Shown piece after piece: positions 24,926 through 33,820 of a stretch of 38,383 nt of DNA; position 1 is the first letter of the stretch, and each line of letters begins with the position of its first letter. The notes beneath the pieces were generated by a model that saw only the letters and a program-made list of their open reading frames with translations, ran no database searches and had not been told where the DNA came from. The position numbers and the translations under genes were made by a program. The stretch is from an uncultured Erysipelotrichaceae bacterium. Lineage in GTDB: Bacteria; Bacillota_I; Bacilli_A; Erysipelotrichales; Erysipelotrichaceae. Where the stretch lies: positions 1-38,383 of the forward strand of contig CAMVGT010000023.1 of assembly GCA_947167125.1 (NCBI GenBank), written 5' to 3'.

Positions 24926-26173
24926 ATGAATTTTATTGAAGAACTCGAATGGAGGGGTCTGGTCAAGGACTGCACAGACCGTGAAGGACTCGAAGAACAG
25001 CTCAAAAACCAGACTACCATCTACTGCGGTTTCGATCCGACAGCAGACTCTCTGCATGTCGGCCATCTGCAGCAGATCATCCTGCTGCGCAGATACCAGC
25101 AGGCAGGCCATCAGCCGATCGCGCTGTGCGGCGGCTTCACCGGCATGATCGGCGATCCAAGACCCACAACTGAAAGAAAGCTTCTGACTCATGAAGAAGT
25201 TCTGCACAACGCAGACTGCATCCGCGATCAGCTCGCGCATTTCCTTTCCTTTGAAGGCGACAACGCGGCGATCATGGAAAACAACAATAACTGGCTCGGC
25301 GAGATGACACTGCTCGACTACCTGCGCGATTACGGAAAACTGTTCAATGTCAGCTACATGCTGCAGAAGGACACCATCAAAAAGAGACTGGATTCCGGTA
25401 TCTCCTATACCGAATTCAGCTACACAATCCTGCAGGCGATCGACTGGCTGCAGCTCTACAAGCGTCATAACTGCCAGATCCAGATCGGCGGCAGCGACCA
25501 GTGGGGCAACCTCACAACCGGAACCGAACTGATCCGCAAGGTCATCGGCGAAGGCGCTAAGATCTTCGGCATCACTTCACCGTTAATCACTAAGAGCGAC
25601 GGTTCCAAGTTCGGCAAGTCCGAAGGAAAGAATATCTGGCTCGATCCGGCAAGAACCAATTCCTATGAATTCTACCAGTTCTGGGTCAACACACCGGACA
25701 GCGACATTGTCGACTACCTCAAGAGACTCTCTCTCAAGACTCCGGAAGAAATCATGGAACTTGAAAAGATGACACTTGAACATCCGGAAGAAAGAGCCGG
25801 ACAGAAGGCACTGGCTGCTGAACTGACAGAGCTTGTCCATGGCAAGGAAGGTCTTGAAAAGGCACTGCGCATTACCGAAACATTCTTCAAAGGCAACATC
25901 ATGGATCTTGCCCCGGAAGAAATCAAGGAAGGTCTTGCGGACGCCAAGAAGACAGAGATCGAAGACGGCATTCTTCTGATCGACGCGCTGGTCAAAGCGG
26001 AAATCGCCAAATCCAAGTCCGACGCGAGAAAGCTGATCCAGCAGGGCTCCGTTTCCGTCAACGGCGAAAAGAAAACAGCAATCGACACCGTGCTGCTGCA
26101 GGCTGACGCACTGAACAGCGAATTCTCCATTATCAAGAAGGGTAAGAAAAACTACTACCTCTTCACATTCTGA
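24926..26173 (+). CDS. tyrS: Tyrosyl-tRNA synthetase
   Basis: Class I synthetase that charges tRNA-Tyr. The 415-residue product has the tyrosine-site start YCGFDPTADSLHVGHLQQ (HVGH as the HIGH motif), the GGSDQWGN substrate motif, KFGKSEGKN as the KMSKS motif, and a C-terminal S4 RNA-binding domain (KSDARKLIQQGSVSVNGEK). The ATG at 24926 follows AGGAGGAG and is 31 bases after the T-box terminator. Expression is controlled by the tyrosine T-box. Confidence 0.97.
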   Translation: MNFIEELEWRGLVKDCTDREGLEEQLKNQTTIYCGFDPTADSLHVGHLQQIILLRRYQQAGHQPIALCGGFTGMIGDPRPTTERKLLTHEEVLHNADCIRDQLAHFLSFEGDNAAIMENNNNWLGEMTLLDYLRDYGKLFNVSYMLQKDTIKKRLDSGISYTEFSYTILQAIDWLQLYKRHNCQIQIGGSDQWGNLTTGTELIRKVIGEGAKIFGITSPLITKSDGSKFGKSEGKNIWLDPARTNSYEFYQFWVNTPDSDIVDYLKRLSLKTPEEIMELEKMTLEHPEERAGQKALAAELTELVHGKEGLEKALRITETFFKGNIMDLAPEEIKEGLADAKKTEIEDGILLIDALVKAEIAKSKSDARKLIQQGSVSVNGEKKTAIDTVLLQADALNSEFSIIKKGKKNYYLFTF

Positions 26174-26194
26174 CAATTTTGAAAAAGTTCTGAC

Positions 26195-26216
26195 AAAGGC
26201 GGCGAAGGCCGCCTTT
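26195..26216 (+). terminator. Perfect hairpin after tyrS
   Basis: AAAGGCGGC (26195-26203) and GCCGCCTTT (26208-26216) form a 9-bp stem with a GAAG loop. Only three T residues follow, so termination may be partial. It occupies the space where the -35 of the next promoter would lie. Confidence 0.65.
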
Positions 26217-26220
26217 GATC

Positions 26221-26229
26221 TGTTATAAT
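26221..26229 (+). promoter_or_regulatory. Extended -10 promoter directly before the lipoprotein start
   Basis: TG-t-TATAAT (hexamer 26224-26229) is a near-perfect extended -10. The first purine downstream, 7 bases after the hexamer, is the A of the ATG at 26236, so the transcript may be leaderless. Confidence 0.6.
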
Positions 26230-26235
26230 CTTTTT

Positions 26236-26793
26236 ATGAAATTTACGGATATGAACAAAAAACTGATTGCAGCCTCGCTTTCGGCACTCCTGTTAACCGG
26301 ATGTGCACCGAAGAATACGACGGATGTGACAAGATATGAAACCTATTACCGGGCGATTGAGGAAAATACCAAATTCCTGAGCAGTTCGGAAAACTATACC
26401 GTCAGCGCCGAAATGACGCAGTGGGATGACGGTACCTATCGTTACTATGTGATTTTTGATGAAACGAAAACAGCGATGTATGACATCGTGATTATGGCAG
26501 TGGAAGACGGCAGGCCGTATGAAGAGGCAGTCAAGATGATGCCGTCGTCCGGTGTTTTCGATGCGCCGAGTTCCATGATCCCGGGACAGATCAACTCCAA
26601 GAGCGGATATGTCAAAGGCGTGATTGTCAGCGGCGAATGCGAAGAAGATTCGATTGATCTTGATTTCATGGTCGAATGGAAAGATAAAGGAAAGAAAGAT
26701 ACGGTCCGTGAATTCCTTTCTTTTACATTGAATATGGAAGGAATTGTCAAAGAAGCTGACAGCGATGAAAACCGTACAGAGGGCGGAGAATGA
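26236..26793 (+). CDS. Predicted lipoprotein of unknown function
   Basis: A 185-residue product with a lipoprotein signal (KKLIAASLSALLLTGC, Cys23 in the LTGC lipobox). The mature protein is mostly beta-rich in character with no motif I recognise, and ends in an acidic tail. It should sit on the outer membrane face. Possible starts are ATG 26236 (chosen), ATG 26251 (residue 6) and an in-frame TTG at 26215 that lies upstream of the promoter and is not believable. No good ribosome site precedes either ATG. murJ overlaps its stop by 4 bases (ATGA), so the two are translated together. Confidence 0.78.
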   Translation: MKFTDMNKKLIAASLSALLLTGCAPKNTTDVTRYETYYRAIEENTKFLSSSENYTVSAEMTQWDDGTYRYYVIFDETKTAMYDIVIMAVEDGRPYEEAVKMMPSSGVFDAPSSMIPGQINSKSGYVKGVIVSGECEEDSIDLDFMVEWKDKGKKDTVREFLSFTLNMEGIVKEADSDENRTEGGE

Positions 26794-28397
26794 GCAGGCA
26801 GAGCCGGTCTGCCATGGCCGGGTCTCTTGACTTATCCCGCGGCCTCAGGATCACATTGATCCTGAACCTGGTTCTGGCAGGTTTTTATTATGCATTTGCA
26901 GGAGAAGACGCGGCTGCCGTTTCCGGCACCGTGCTCGGATTTTCGACATTGTTTACTTTGATTGCGCATTGCGGTCTTCCGTTCGCGGCAGCTGCTTTTG
27001 TCAGTCTGTTTATCAGAAAAAAAGATTACCGATCCGTGCTGTATGTCCGCATGGTTTCCGGCATGTTCGCAATCGGAATCACAGTCTTTGTCTGTATTGT
27101 ACTTGCGCTTTGCGCAGGTCCTTTGGCATTGGTTATACTCGGCGGGGAAGCTCCTGCGGCAGATCTTTCAATGACGCAGATTTCGATCATTCTCTGCTGT
27201 GTATTCGGGATTTTTGAAACATGGAGCTGCTGGCTGAGAGGTTTCTGGCAGGGGGCAGATTCATCTTCCGTTGATGAGAAGACGCAGACAATCGGAAGTA
27301 TTTCCGTTTATCTGTTTTCAGCACTCATCATGGCAATCCTGGTTTATGGATTCCATCTCAACCGTGCTTACAGCGTCTATGGATTATGCGGCGGACTGAT
27401 TTTTTCACGGATTCTGATGATTGCCTATATGACGCTTTATGACCGCATGAAAATCAAACGGTTTGAAAAATATGCAAAAGCACAGAGCGCACAGGCGGCG
27501 GTGAAGAAAAAAGTCTTTTCGGATCTGTTCTCCTTCAGCGTTCCGTCGCTTTCGATCGCGGTGCTGCTGGGGCTGTTTATTCTCAGTCCGGTATTGTTTA
27601 CCGTCCGCATGATGGCAGTGCATCAGGTGAATTATCTGAACGCAAAGCAGATTCTGGCGCTTGTGACATTTATGTTGCCGATGATTACGATGTTCCCGCT
27701 GATGACGGCATCTGCTTCAGCTGAGCGCTTTCTGCCGCAGATCGCGGAAATTCCGCTTTCCTTAAGAAGGCAGAACGGATCGCATGCGGCACAGAATATG
27801 ATCATCCGCTATCTTGCCCTCAGTATTCCCGTCTCGTTCTCGCTCGGCTGTCTTGCCCCGCAGTTCTTTCAGCTTTTCTATGGGAATGCACTTGCGGAAA
27901 ACGGCATTCTTTTGCTCCGTTTTATGGCTGCGGAGGGCGTTCTTGCCGGTTTGTGCATTCTCTGCCTGCAGCTGACACTGACGGTCGGCTATGGCTCGAG
28001 TGCGGCTGTATATACAGGCGTCAGCCTGGTCATCCGCTTAGCGGCAGGATGGTTTCTGACCATGCGCTATGGCCTGATCGGAATACAGGCGTCGGCTTTG
28101 ATCAGCCTGGCTTCCAATATCTTTCTGTGCCTTTCCAAAACAGCCAACCGTCTGGATCTTTCCTTCCCGCGTCTTGGCGCGATGGCTCTCAGAATGATTC
28201 TGGCATCGTTTGCGATGAATGGCGTCTATGTCATCATCAAGCTGCTTGGATTTGACGCTCTTGGCACCTCAAGGTTAATGAATCTTGCCGTATTATGCGC
28301 GATGGCGGCAGCGGCAGGAATTGTATGTATCTTTATCTACCGGCTTTCCAGCATTCCGCTTGGATGGGGAAGCACACATGAAAAGGAAACAAAATGA
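26790..28397 (+). CDS. murJ: Probable lipid II flippase MurJ (YtgP-like, MOP superfamily)
   Basis: A 535-residue integral membrane protein with about 14 predicted hydrophobic segments, the expected layout for the MOP superfamily that includes MurJ, SpoVB and Wzx. The MurJ/YtgP subgroup flips lipid II across the membrane for peptidoglycan synthesis. The assignment rests on length, topology, the N-terminal SLDLSRGLRITLILNLVLAGFYY style, and the neighbour: in Bacillus ytgP is followed by an RsuA-family pseudouridine synthase, as here. A SpoVB-like or polysaccharide flippase cannot be excluded. GGGCGGAG precedes the ATG. Confidence 0.7.
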   Translation: MSRQSRSAMAGSLDLSRGLRITLILNLVLAGFYYAFAGEDAAAVSGTVLGFSTLFTLIAHCGLPFAAAAFVSLFIRKKDYRSVLYVRMVSGMFAIGITVFVCIVLALCAGPLALVILGGEAPAADLSMTQISIILCCVFGIFETWSCWLRGFWQGADSSSVDEKTQTIGSISVYLFSALIMAILVYGFHLNRAYSVYGLCGGLIFSRILMIAYMTLYDRMKIKRFEKYAKAQSAQAAVKKKVFSDLFSFSVPSLSIAVLLGLFILSPVLFTVRMMAVHQVNYLNAKQILALVTFMLPMITMFPLMTASASAERFLPQIAEIPLSLRRQNGSHAAQNMIIRYLALSIPVSFSLGCLAPQFFQLFYGNALAENGILLLRFMAAEGVLAGLCILCLQLTLTVGYGSSAAVYTGVSLVIRLAAGWFLTMRYGLIGIQASALISLASNIFLCLSKTANRLDLSFPRLGAMALRMILASFAMNGVYVIIKLLGFDALGTSRLMNLAVLCAMAAAAGIVCIFIYRLSSIPLGWGSTHEKETK

Positions 28398-29086
28398 ACA
28401 GACTGGATAAATATCTTGCCGCAAGCGGCATCGGGACGAGAAGCGAAGTAAAAAAATATATCCGTGACTGCCGGGTCACCGTCAATGGCGAAATCGTGCG
28501 GCATGCGGATATGAAAGTGGATGAGGAAAAGGATCTGGTCTGCTTCGATGGCGAACCGGTCAGCTGGTCGGAATTTGTCTACTTCATGCTCAATAAGCCG
28601 CAGGGCTATATTTCAGCGACAAGCGGCTGGGATCCCAATGTCTTGGATCTGATTGCGGAACCGTTCCGCAATCTGTTTCCGGTCGGAAGGCTGGACAAGG
28701 ATACCGAAGGGCTTCTGTTAATCACAAATGACGGACAGCTCGGCCATGAGCTTCTGGCGCCAAAAAAGCATGTCGAAAAAGAATATTATGTGGAAATCGA
28801 TATTCCGTTAAGCGAAGAAGATATTGAGCAGATTTCCAGAGGCATCACCTATAAGGATGAAACCTACAAACCGGCAGTATATAAAAAGATCTCCGATACA
28901 TCCTTCACGCTTGTGATTACGGAAGGAAAATATCATGAGATCAAAAGGATGATGCTGGCGCTCGGCTCAAAGGTCACTTACCTCAAGCGTCTGCGCATGA
29001 AGGACCTGGTTCTGGATGAATCGCTGAAACCGGGGGAATACAGATATCTTACGGAAGAAGAAATCGCATCTCTTAAAGCAATCTGA
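28394..29086 (+). CDS. RsuA-family 16S rRNA pseudouridine synthase
   Basis: The 230-residue enzyme has an N-terminal S4 RNA-binding domain (RLDKYLAASGIGTRSEVKKYI) and the RsuA/RluB/E/F catalytic domain. The catalytic Asp lies in VGRLDKDTEGLLLITNDG, and MLNKPQG and KEYYVEI are also typical. Length and sequence fit the RsuA type (Bacillus YtzG) that modifies the small-subunit rRNA, but the exact target base is not shown by the sequence. It overlaps murJ by 4 bases and runs 14 bases into the end of the convergent ispH. Confidence 0.9.
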   Translation: MNRLDKYLAASGIGTRSEVKKYIRDCRVTVNGEIVRHADMKVDEEKDLVCFDGEPVSWSEFVYFMLNKPQGYISATSGWDPNVLDLIAEPFRNLFPVGRLDKDTEGLLLITNDGQLGHELLAPKKHVEKEYYVEIDIPLSEEDIEQISRGITYKDETYKPAVYKKISDTSFTLVITEGKYHEIKRMMLALGSKVTYLKRLRMKDLVLDESLKPGEYRYLTEEEIASLKAI

Positions 29087-29981
29087 TTTCTGCCTGATCC
29101 GGCAGATGCCATATGCCGCTGACGGCATAGGAGCGCAGGTAATCAATCACCTGGGCAGTCAGTGAATTCGGTGTGGAAGAACCGCTTGTTACGGCAATGC
29201 GGTTTTTATTTTTCACCATTTCCTCCTTGAGATCGAGAACACTGCCGATCAGATAAGCTTCTTTGATTCCGGCGTCAAAGGCAATGGCGCGCAGCTGGTT
29301 GGAATTGTTGGATCTCGGATCCCCGACCACAATCAGACAGTCCGTATCCTTTAATTTCATGACTGCTTCCTGGCGCATTCTTGTGGCAGAACAGATTTCT
29401 TCAGCGACTTTGGCGTCAGGATATTTCTTTAAACAGGCAGAAATGATTTCTGCGGTGTCATTGAGAGACAGGGTGGTCTGACAGGTGATCAGGACATTTT
29501 CAAGCCCGTCAAGATCGTTCATATCTTCCGCCTTTGTGATCAGATGAATCCTGTCACTTAAGGAAACCGTTCCTTCGGATTCGGGATGATTCTTTTTGCC
29601 GATATAAATCACATCGCCGGTTTTTACATGTTCCCTTACCAGTGTATGGGTGCGGATGACATCCGGACATGATGCGTCGACAACGGTCAGTCCTTTGGCT
29701 TCGGCTTTTTCGCGGACTCTGTCGGAAATACCGTGGGCAGTGAATATGACAATGCCTTCATCAATCAGATCGAGAAGCTCTTCTCTTGTCTTTTTCGGAT
29801 CTTCGACAAATCCGATGCCGAGCTTTTCGCATTCTCTGACAACATATTGATTATGCACGATCATGCCGAGCATCGTGATTTTTTCGTCCGGATGTTCATT
29901 GGCGGTTTTTACAGCCGTCTGGATCGCGCGGATCACGCCCTGGCAATAGCCATGGGGCACAACATTGATTACTTCCATCAT
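29073..29981 (-). CDS. ispH: 4-hydroxy-3-methylbut-2-enyl diphosphate reductase IspH
   Basis: Last enzyme of the MEP isoprenoid pathway, making IPP and DMAPP with a [4Fe-4S] cluster; isoprenoids feed the undecaprenyl carrier used by murC/murJ products. The 302-residue protein has the three cluster cysteines in GYCQGV (Cys13), DASCPDV and EICSATRMRQE. It also has the catalytic-site KKNHPESEG, TCQTTLS and SNNSNQL motifs. The ATG at 29981 follows GGGAG on the - strand. Its 3' end overlaps the pseudouridine synthase by 14 bases in convergent orientation. Confidence 0.95.
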   Translation of the reverse strand: MMEVINVVPHGYCQGVIRAIQTAVKTANEHPDEKITMLGMIVHNQYVVRECEKLGIGFVEDPKKTREELLDLIDEGIVIFTAHGISDRVREKAEAKGLTVVDASCPDVIRTHTLVREHVKTGDVIYIGKKNHPESEGTVSLSDRIHLITKAEDMNDLDGLENVLITCQTTLSLNDTAEIISACLKKYPDAKVAEEICSATRMRQEAVMKLKDTDCLIVVGDPRSNNSNQLRAIAFDAGIKEAYLIGSVLDLKEEMVKNKNRIAVTSGSSTPNSLTAQVIDYLRSYAVSGIWHLPDQAEIRLL

Positions 29982-30041
29982 TTTTTATCTCCCTTCACAA
30001 AGAAGATCTGAATTACCAATATCATACAATAGCGGCGGTCT

Positions 30042-30070
30042 TTGAGAAACAGATCAATCAATGGTAAAAT
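30042..30070 (+). promoter_or_regulatory. murC promoter
   Basis: TTGAGA (30042-30047), a 17-base spacer ending TGG, and TAAAAT (30065-30070). Confidence 0.7.
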
Positions 30071-30073
30071 AGA

Positions 30074-30092
30074 ACTGTTACGGAGGAACAGT
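30074..30092 (+). promoter_or_regulatory. Small hairpin presenting the murC ribosome site
   Basis: ACTGTT (30074-30079) and AACAGT (30087-30092) can pair, leaving ACGGAGG with the Shine-Dalgarno bases in the 7-base loop, just before the ATG at 30095. It may tune murC translation. Confidence 0.4.
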
Positions 30093-30094
30093 CT

Positions 30095-31495
30095 ATGTAT
30101 CAGATCAGACTCGATCAGCCCGTTCACGCCCATTTCATCGGAATCGGCGGCACATCCATGAGCGGACTTGCGGAATATCTTCTCAACAGCGGATTCAAAG
30201 TCACCGGCTCGGATTCTGCTCATTCCAAATATACCAAGCATCTTGAATCGCTCGGCATTCAGATTTTCTATCCCCAGAAGGCGGAAAACATCATCGACGG
30301 AATCGATGTTGTCATCTTCTCAGCAGCCATTCATCCCGGCAATCCGGAATATGACGCGGCTGTAGAAAAGGGACTGCCGATGTTAACCAGAGCTGAACTG
30401 CTCGGCCAGCTGATGGCTTATTATAAAAACGCGATCAACATTTCCGGCACCCATGGCAAAACCACAACCACATCGATGGTAACCGATATCTTCATTGACG
30501 CGGATCTTGATCCGACCATTGAAATCGGCGGCATGCTCGATGATATCGGCGGCAACATGCGCTTTTCCAAGAGCCATGACTACTTTGTCGCTGAAGCATG
30601 CGAATATACCAATTCATTCCTGAGCTTCCATCCGACATGCGGTATCATCCTCAATGTCGAAGCGGATCATCTTGATTTCTTCAAGGACCTCGATGACATC
30701 CGCCATTCCTTCCGCAAGTTCACGGAACTTCTTCCGGAAGACGGCATTCTTGTCATCAACAATGAAATCGAAAATCCGGAATATTTCTATGAAGGATTGA
30801 AGCTGAATGTAAAGACATTCGGACACGAAAATGCGGATTACACACCTGCAAATATTGTCTATGACCGTTTTGTCAGACCCGCCTTCGATGTGATCGAAAA
30901 CGGCACATGCATCGGCCATGTACAGCTGAGCGTGCCGGGAGAGCACAATGTCATGAACGCCCTTGCCGCAATCGCTGCCGCAAGAGCCTATGGCATTGAA
31001 ATGGAACAGATCGCAAAATCCCTGAAACGCTACCGCGGCACACAGAGACGCTTCGATATCCGCGGACATGTCAACGGCTTTACGGTCATGGACGACTATG
31101 CCCATCATCCCCAGGAGGTTGACGCAGTCCTTTCCACGCTGGTCAAATATCCCCATCACAAATTATGGGCAATCCAGCAGCCGCATACATACAGCCGTAC
31201 CAAGCTGCTGATGGATGACTTCGCCGATGTACTTTCCAAGGCGGACGCTGTTCTCGTGCTGGATATTTTCCCGGCAAGAGAAACGGATGATCTTGGCTGC
31301 CATGCAACACAGCTGGTGGACAAGCTGAAGGAAAGAGGCACGGAAGTCTATTACACCCCGACATTTGACGATGTCGAAAAGTTTGTCATCGAACATGGCG
31401 AACCGGATGACATTTTCATCACGCTGGGATGCGGAAATGCGAATATCGTGGCGGACAGAATTGTCGAACGCTACGGCACAAAGGAATCGGCATGA
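30095..31495 (+). CDS. murC: UDP-N-acetylmuramate--L-alanine ligase
   Basis: MurC adds L-Ala to UDP-MurNAc in the cytoplasm, the first amino-acid step of peptidoglycan precursor synthesis. The 466-residue product has the N-terminal UDP-binding motif HFIGIGGTSMSGLAEYL, the ATP-binding loop SGTHGKTTTTSM (about 115-126), the central catalytic domain with EACEYTNSFLSFHPT, and the C-terminal domain (DDYAHHPQEVDAVL). All ligase signatures are intact. It has its own promoter and is closed by a terminator that starts within its last codons. Confidence 0.96.
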   Translation: MYQIRLDQPVHAHFIGIGGTSMSGLAEYLLNSGFKVTGSDSAHSKYTKHLESLGIQIFYPQKAENIIDGIDVVIFSAAIHPGNPEYDAAVEKGLPMLTRAELLGQLMAYYKNAINISGTHGKTTTTSMVTDIFIDADLDPTIEIGGMLDDIGGNMRFSKSHDYFVAEACEYTNSFLSFHPTCGIILNVEADHLDFFKDLDDIRHSFRKFTELLPEDGILVINNEIENPEYFYEGLKLNVKTFGHENADYTPANIVYDRFVRPAFDVIENGTCIGHVQLSVPGEHNVMNALAAIAAARAYGIEMEQIAKSLKRYRGTQRRFDIRGHVNGFTVMDDYAHHPQEVDAVLSTLVKYPHHKLWAIQQPHTYSRTKLLMDDFADVLSKADAVLVLDIFPARETDDLGCHATQLVDKLKERGTEVYYTPTFDDVEKFVIEHGEPDDIFITLGCGNANIVADRIVERYGTKESA

Positions 31496-31505
31496 TTCCT
31501 TTTTT
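31480..31505 (+). terminator. murC terminator overlapping the stop codon
   Basis: AAAGGAAT (31480-31487) and ATTCCTTT (31495-31502) form an 8-bp stem with a 7-base loop followed by T to 31505. The murC stop (31493-31495) lies in the loop/stem junction. Confidence 0.8.
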
Positions 31506-31514
31506 GCGGAAGTA

Positions 31515-31523
31515 TGGTAGAAT
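31515..31523 (+). promoter_or_regulatory. Extended -10 promoter before cshB
   Basis: TG-g-TAGAAT (hexamer 31518-31523) with no convincing -35. It follows directly on the murC terminator; a ribosome site AAGGCGGTG lies at 31541-31549. Confidence 0.5.
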
Positions 31524-31555
31524 CCATATACCCGAAACGAAAGGCGGTGAAATAT

Positions 31556-32923
31556 ATGAAGAAATTTGAAGATTTCAATCTGAAACCTGAAGTCAGGGAA
31601 TATATCAAACAGAATCAGTTTACGGAACCGACTCCGATCCAGGAGGAAGTCATTCCGGCTGCCATCCGCGGCAGGGATGTCATCGGTCTTTCCGCAACCG
31701 GATCCGGCAAAACGCATGCCTATCTGATTCCGATCATGCAGAGAGTCAATGCGCAGAACAACTATGTCCAGGCGGTTATTACCGCTCCGACAAGAGAGCT
31801 TGCCTATCAGATCTTTGAGATGGCAAAGGGAATGTCCGACTGCATCGAAGGTCTGCGTGTGCGCCTTGTCACAGGCGGCAGAGACCGTGAAAAAGAAATC
31901 GCGCAGCTGGAAAACTCCCAGCCGCATATCGTCATCGGTACGCCGGGAAGGATCAAGGATCTTTTCCTGGGAAGCGGATCGCTGCGCATTGAAAACGCAA
32001 GGATCCTGGTTGTCGATGAAGCGGATATGACACTGGAATACGGCTTCCTCGATGACATCGATGCCTTTGCAGGAAGACTGCCGGAAGATCTGCAGATGCT
32101 TGCATTCTCAGCGACAATGCCTGAACAGCTCAAGCCGTTCCTGCGCAAATATATGCATAATCCGCTGACCTTTGAAATCGGCGAACGTGTCCGTTTCAAT
32201 CCGGATATCCATCACATTCTTGTCCCGGTCTACCACCATGGCTATGCCAAAACCATTCTTTCCTTCCTGGAAGGAATCAATCCGTATGTATGTCTGATTT
32301 TCTGCAACACAAGAGCGGAAGCTTCCTCCTTTGCCGAAGAATTAAGACAGGGCGGAATCAATGTCGAAGAGCTCCATGGCGATCTGACAAGCCGTAAGAG
32401 AAAGCAGGCGATGAAATCGATCGCGGCCGCGGAACATACCTATGTTGTCGCGACTGACCTTGCGGCCAGAGGCATTGATATCGGCGAAGTCTCCCATGTC
32501 ATTTCCTGCGGCTTCCCGGAAGATCTGGAATATTATGTCCACCGTGCCGGAAGAACCGGCAGAGCCGGTGCCAGCGGCACATGCTATGCGCTCTATGAGG
32601 AAAAGGACGATCAGGCGATCCGTTCCCTGATGAAAAGAGGCATCCGCTTCAGCCATCAGAGATTCCGCAATCATGAATGGCAGGATCTGCGTCCCTATGG
32701 CCAGAAATTCATGAAGAAGGATGATGAACTGGAAAAGCAGATTTCCAAAATCTATACAAAGAAGAATACAAAGGTCAAACCCGGATACAAGAAAAAGAGA
32801 GCGGAACAGATCCAGCGCGTCCACAGACAGAAGAAGCGTGAAATGATCCGCACCAAGATCCGCGAAGAAAAGAAGGCAATGTACAGGGAGCGGGCGAAGA
32901 AGGACCGCGAAAACGGCTTATGA
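31556..32923 (+). CDS. cshB: DEAD-box RNA helicase CshB
   Basis: ATP-dependent RNA helicase likely acting in RNA unwinding at low temperature or in ribosome assembly. The 455-residue product has the Q motif (FTEPTPIQ), motif I SATGSGKT, motif Ia PTRELAYQ, motif II VVDEADMTL, motif III SAT, and motifs IV-VI (TDLAARGIDI, YVHRAGRTGRAG). The C-terminal 60 residues are very Lys/Arg-rich and could bind RNA. The ATG at 31556 follows AAGGCGGTG; an upstream in-frame start overlaps the promoter. The cshB-nfo pairing (yqfR-yqfS in Bacillus) supports the subfamily call. Confidence 0.9.
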   Translation: MKKFEDFNLKPEVREYIKQNQFTEPTPIQEEVIPAAIRGRDVIGLSATGSGKTHAYLIPIMQRVNAQNNYVQAVITAPTRELAYQIFEMAKGMSDCIEGLRVRLVTGGRDREKEIAQLENSQPHIVIGTPGRIKDLFLGSGSLRIENARILVVDEADMTLEYGFLDDIDAFAGRLPEDLQMLAFSATMPEQLKPFLRKYMHNPLTFEIGERVRFNPDIHHILVPVYHHGYAKTILSFLEGINPYVCLIFCNTRAEASSFAEELRQGGINVEELHGDLTSRKRKQAMKSIAAAEHTYVVATDLAARGIDIGEVSHVISCGFPEDLEYYVHRAGRTGRAGASGTCYALYEEKDDQAIRSLMKRGIRFSHQRFRNHEWQDLRPYGQKFMKKDDELEKQISKIYTKKNTKVKPGYKKKRAEQIQRVHRQKKREMIRTKIREEKKAMYRERAKKDRENGL

Positions 32924-33789
32924 TCCTCGGCTGCCATGTGCAGATGAAAGCGCCGGATTATGTTTTGGGCAGTGTTCAGGAAGCATTGCTGTATGGCGCC
33001 AATGCATTGATGCTCTATACCGGTGCACCTCAGAATACAAGACGCAATCCGATTGAAAAGATGAAGGTGAAGGAAGCGCAGCAGCTGATGGAAAAAAGCG
33101 GCATCCCGATGCAACATATGATCATCCATGCGCCTTATATCATCAACCCTGCCAATTCCGTCAAACCGGAAGTTGCCGAACTTGCCAAAGAATTCCTGGA
33201 AAGCGAACTGAAGCGCACACATGAGATCGGCGCAAAGTATCTTGTGCTGCATCCGGGATCCTATACAACAACGGATCTGGAAACCGGAATCCGCACAATC
33301 GTCGAACGGCTCAATTCCATTGAGGACTATCCGGAAAATGTCATCATCTGTCTTGAGACAATGGCCGGAAAGGGGAGCGAAGTCGGCTTCCGCTTTGAGC
33401 ATCTTGCGGAAATTATCCAAAAGACAGAACATCCTGAACGCTTCGGGGTGTGTCTTGATACCTGCCATATTTCCGATGCCGGATATGATGTGAACGACTT
33501 TGACGGCGTGCTCGATGAATTTGACAGAATCATCGGTCTGGACCGTCTTCATGTCATTCATCTCAATGATTCCAAAAACGAAAGGGGAGCGAGAAAAGAC
33601 CGCCATGCAAATCTCGGCATGGGGACGATCGGCTTTGAAACCCTGCACCGGATTGCGGAAAATGAAAGAACAGCTCATATTCCCAAGATTCTCGAAACAC
33701 CTTATATCAACAAAAAGCCGCCTTACAGCTATGAAATCGAAATGCTGAAAAGCGGCGTATATGATCCCGAGGTATTGAATTCACTCTGA
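32920..33789 (+). CDS. nfo: Endonuclease IV (AP endonuclease)
   Basis: Cleaves DNA at abasic sites in base-excision repair. The 289-residue TIM-barrel product has the metal-binding signatures HAPYIINPAN, LHPGSY, LETMAGKGSEVG, GVCLDTCHISDAGYD and HLNDSKNERGARKDRHANLG, so the zinc-ligand residues are present. The ATG overlaps the cshB stop by 4 bases, so the two genes form an operon. A terminator follows at once. Confidence 0.97.
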   Translation: MILGCHVQMKAPDYVLGSVQEALLYGANALMLYTGAPQNTRRNPIEKMKVKEAQQLMEKSGIPMQHMIIHAPYIINPANSVKPEVAELAKEFLESELKRTHEIGAKYLVLHPGSYTTTDLETGIRTIVERLNSIEDYPENVIICLETMAGKGSEVGFRFEHLAEIIQKTEHPERFGVCLDTCHISDAGYDVNDFDGVLDEFDRIIGLDRLHVIHLNDSKNERGARKDRHANLGMGTIGFETLHRIAENERTAHIPKILETPYINKKPPYSYEIEMLKSGVYDPEVLNSL

Positions 33790-33820
33790 AACCGGTATGC
33801 CTGCCGGTTTTTATTTTTGC
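33789..33820 (+). terminator. nfo terminator
   Basis: AAACCGG (33789-33795) and CCGGTTT (33804-33810) form a 7-bp stem, followed by a T-rich tract. It ends the cshB-nfo unit. Confidence 0.8.

Noticed and set aside
26215..26235. Upstream TTG start for the lipoprotein
   Set aside because: It lies before and across the TATAAT promoter, so it would not be on the transcript, and it adds residues that spoil the signal peptide.
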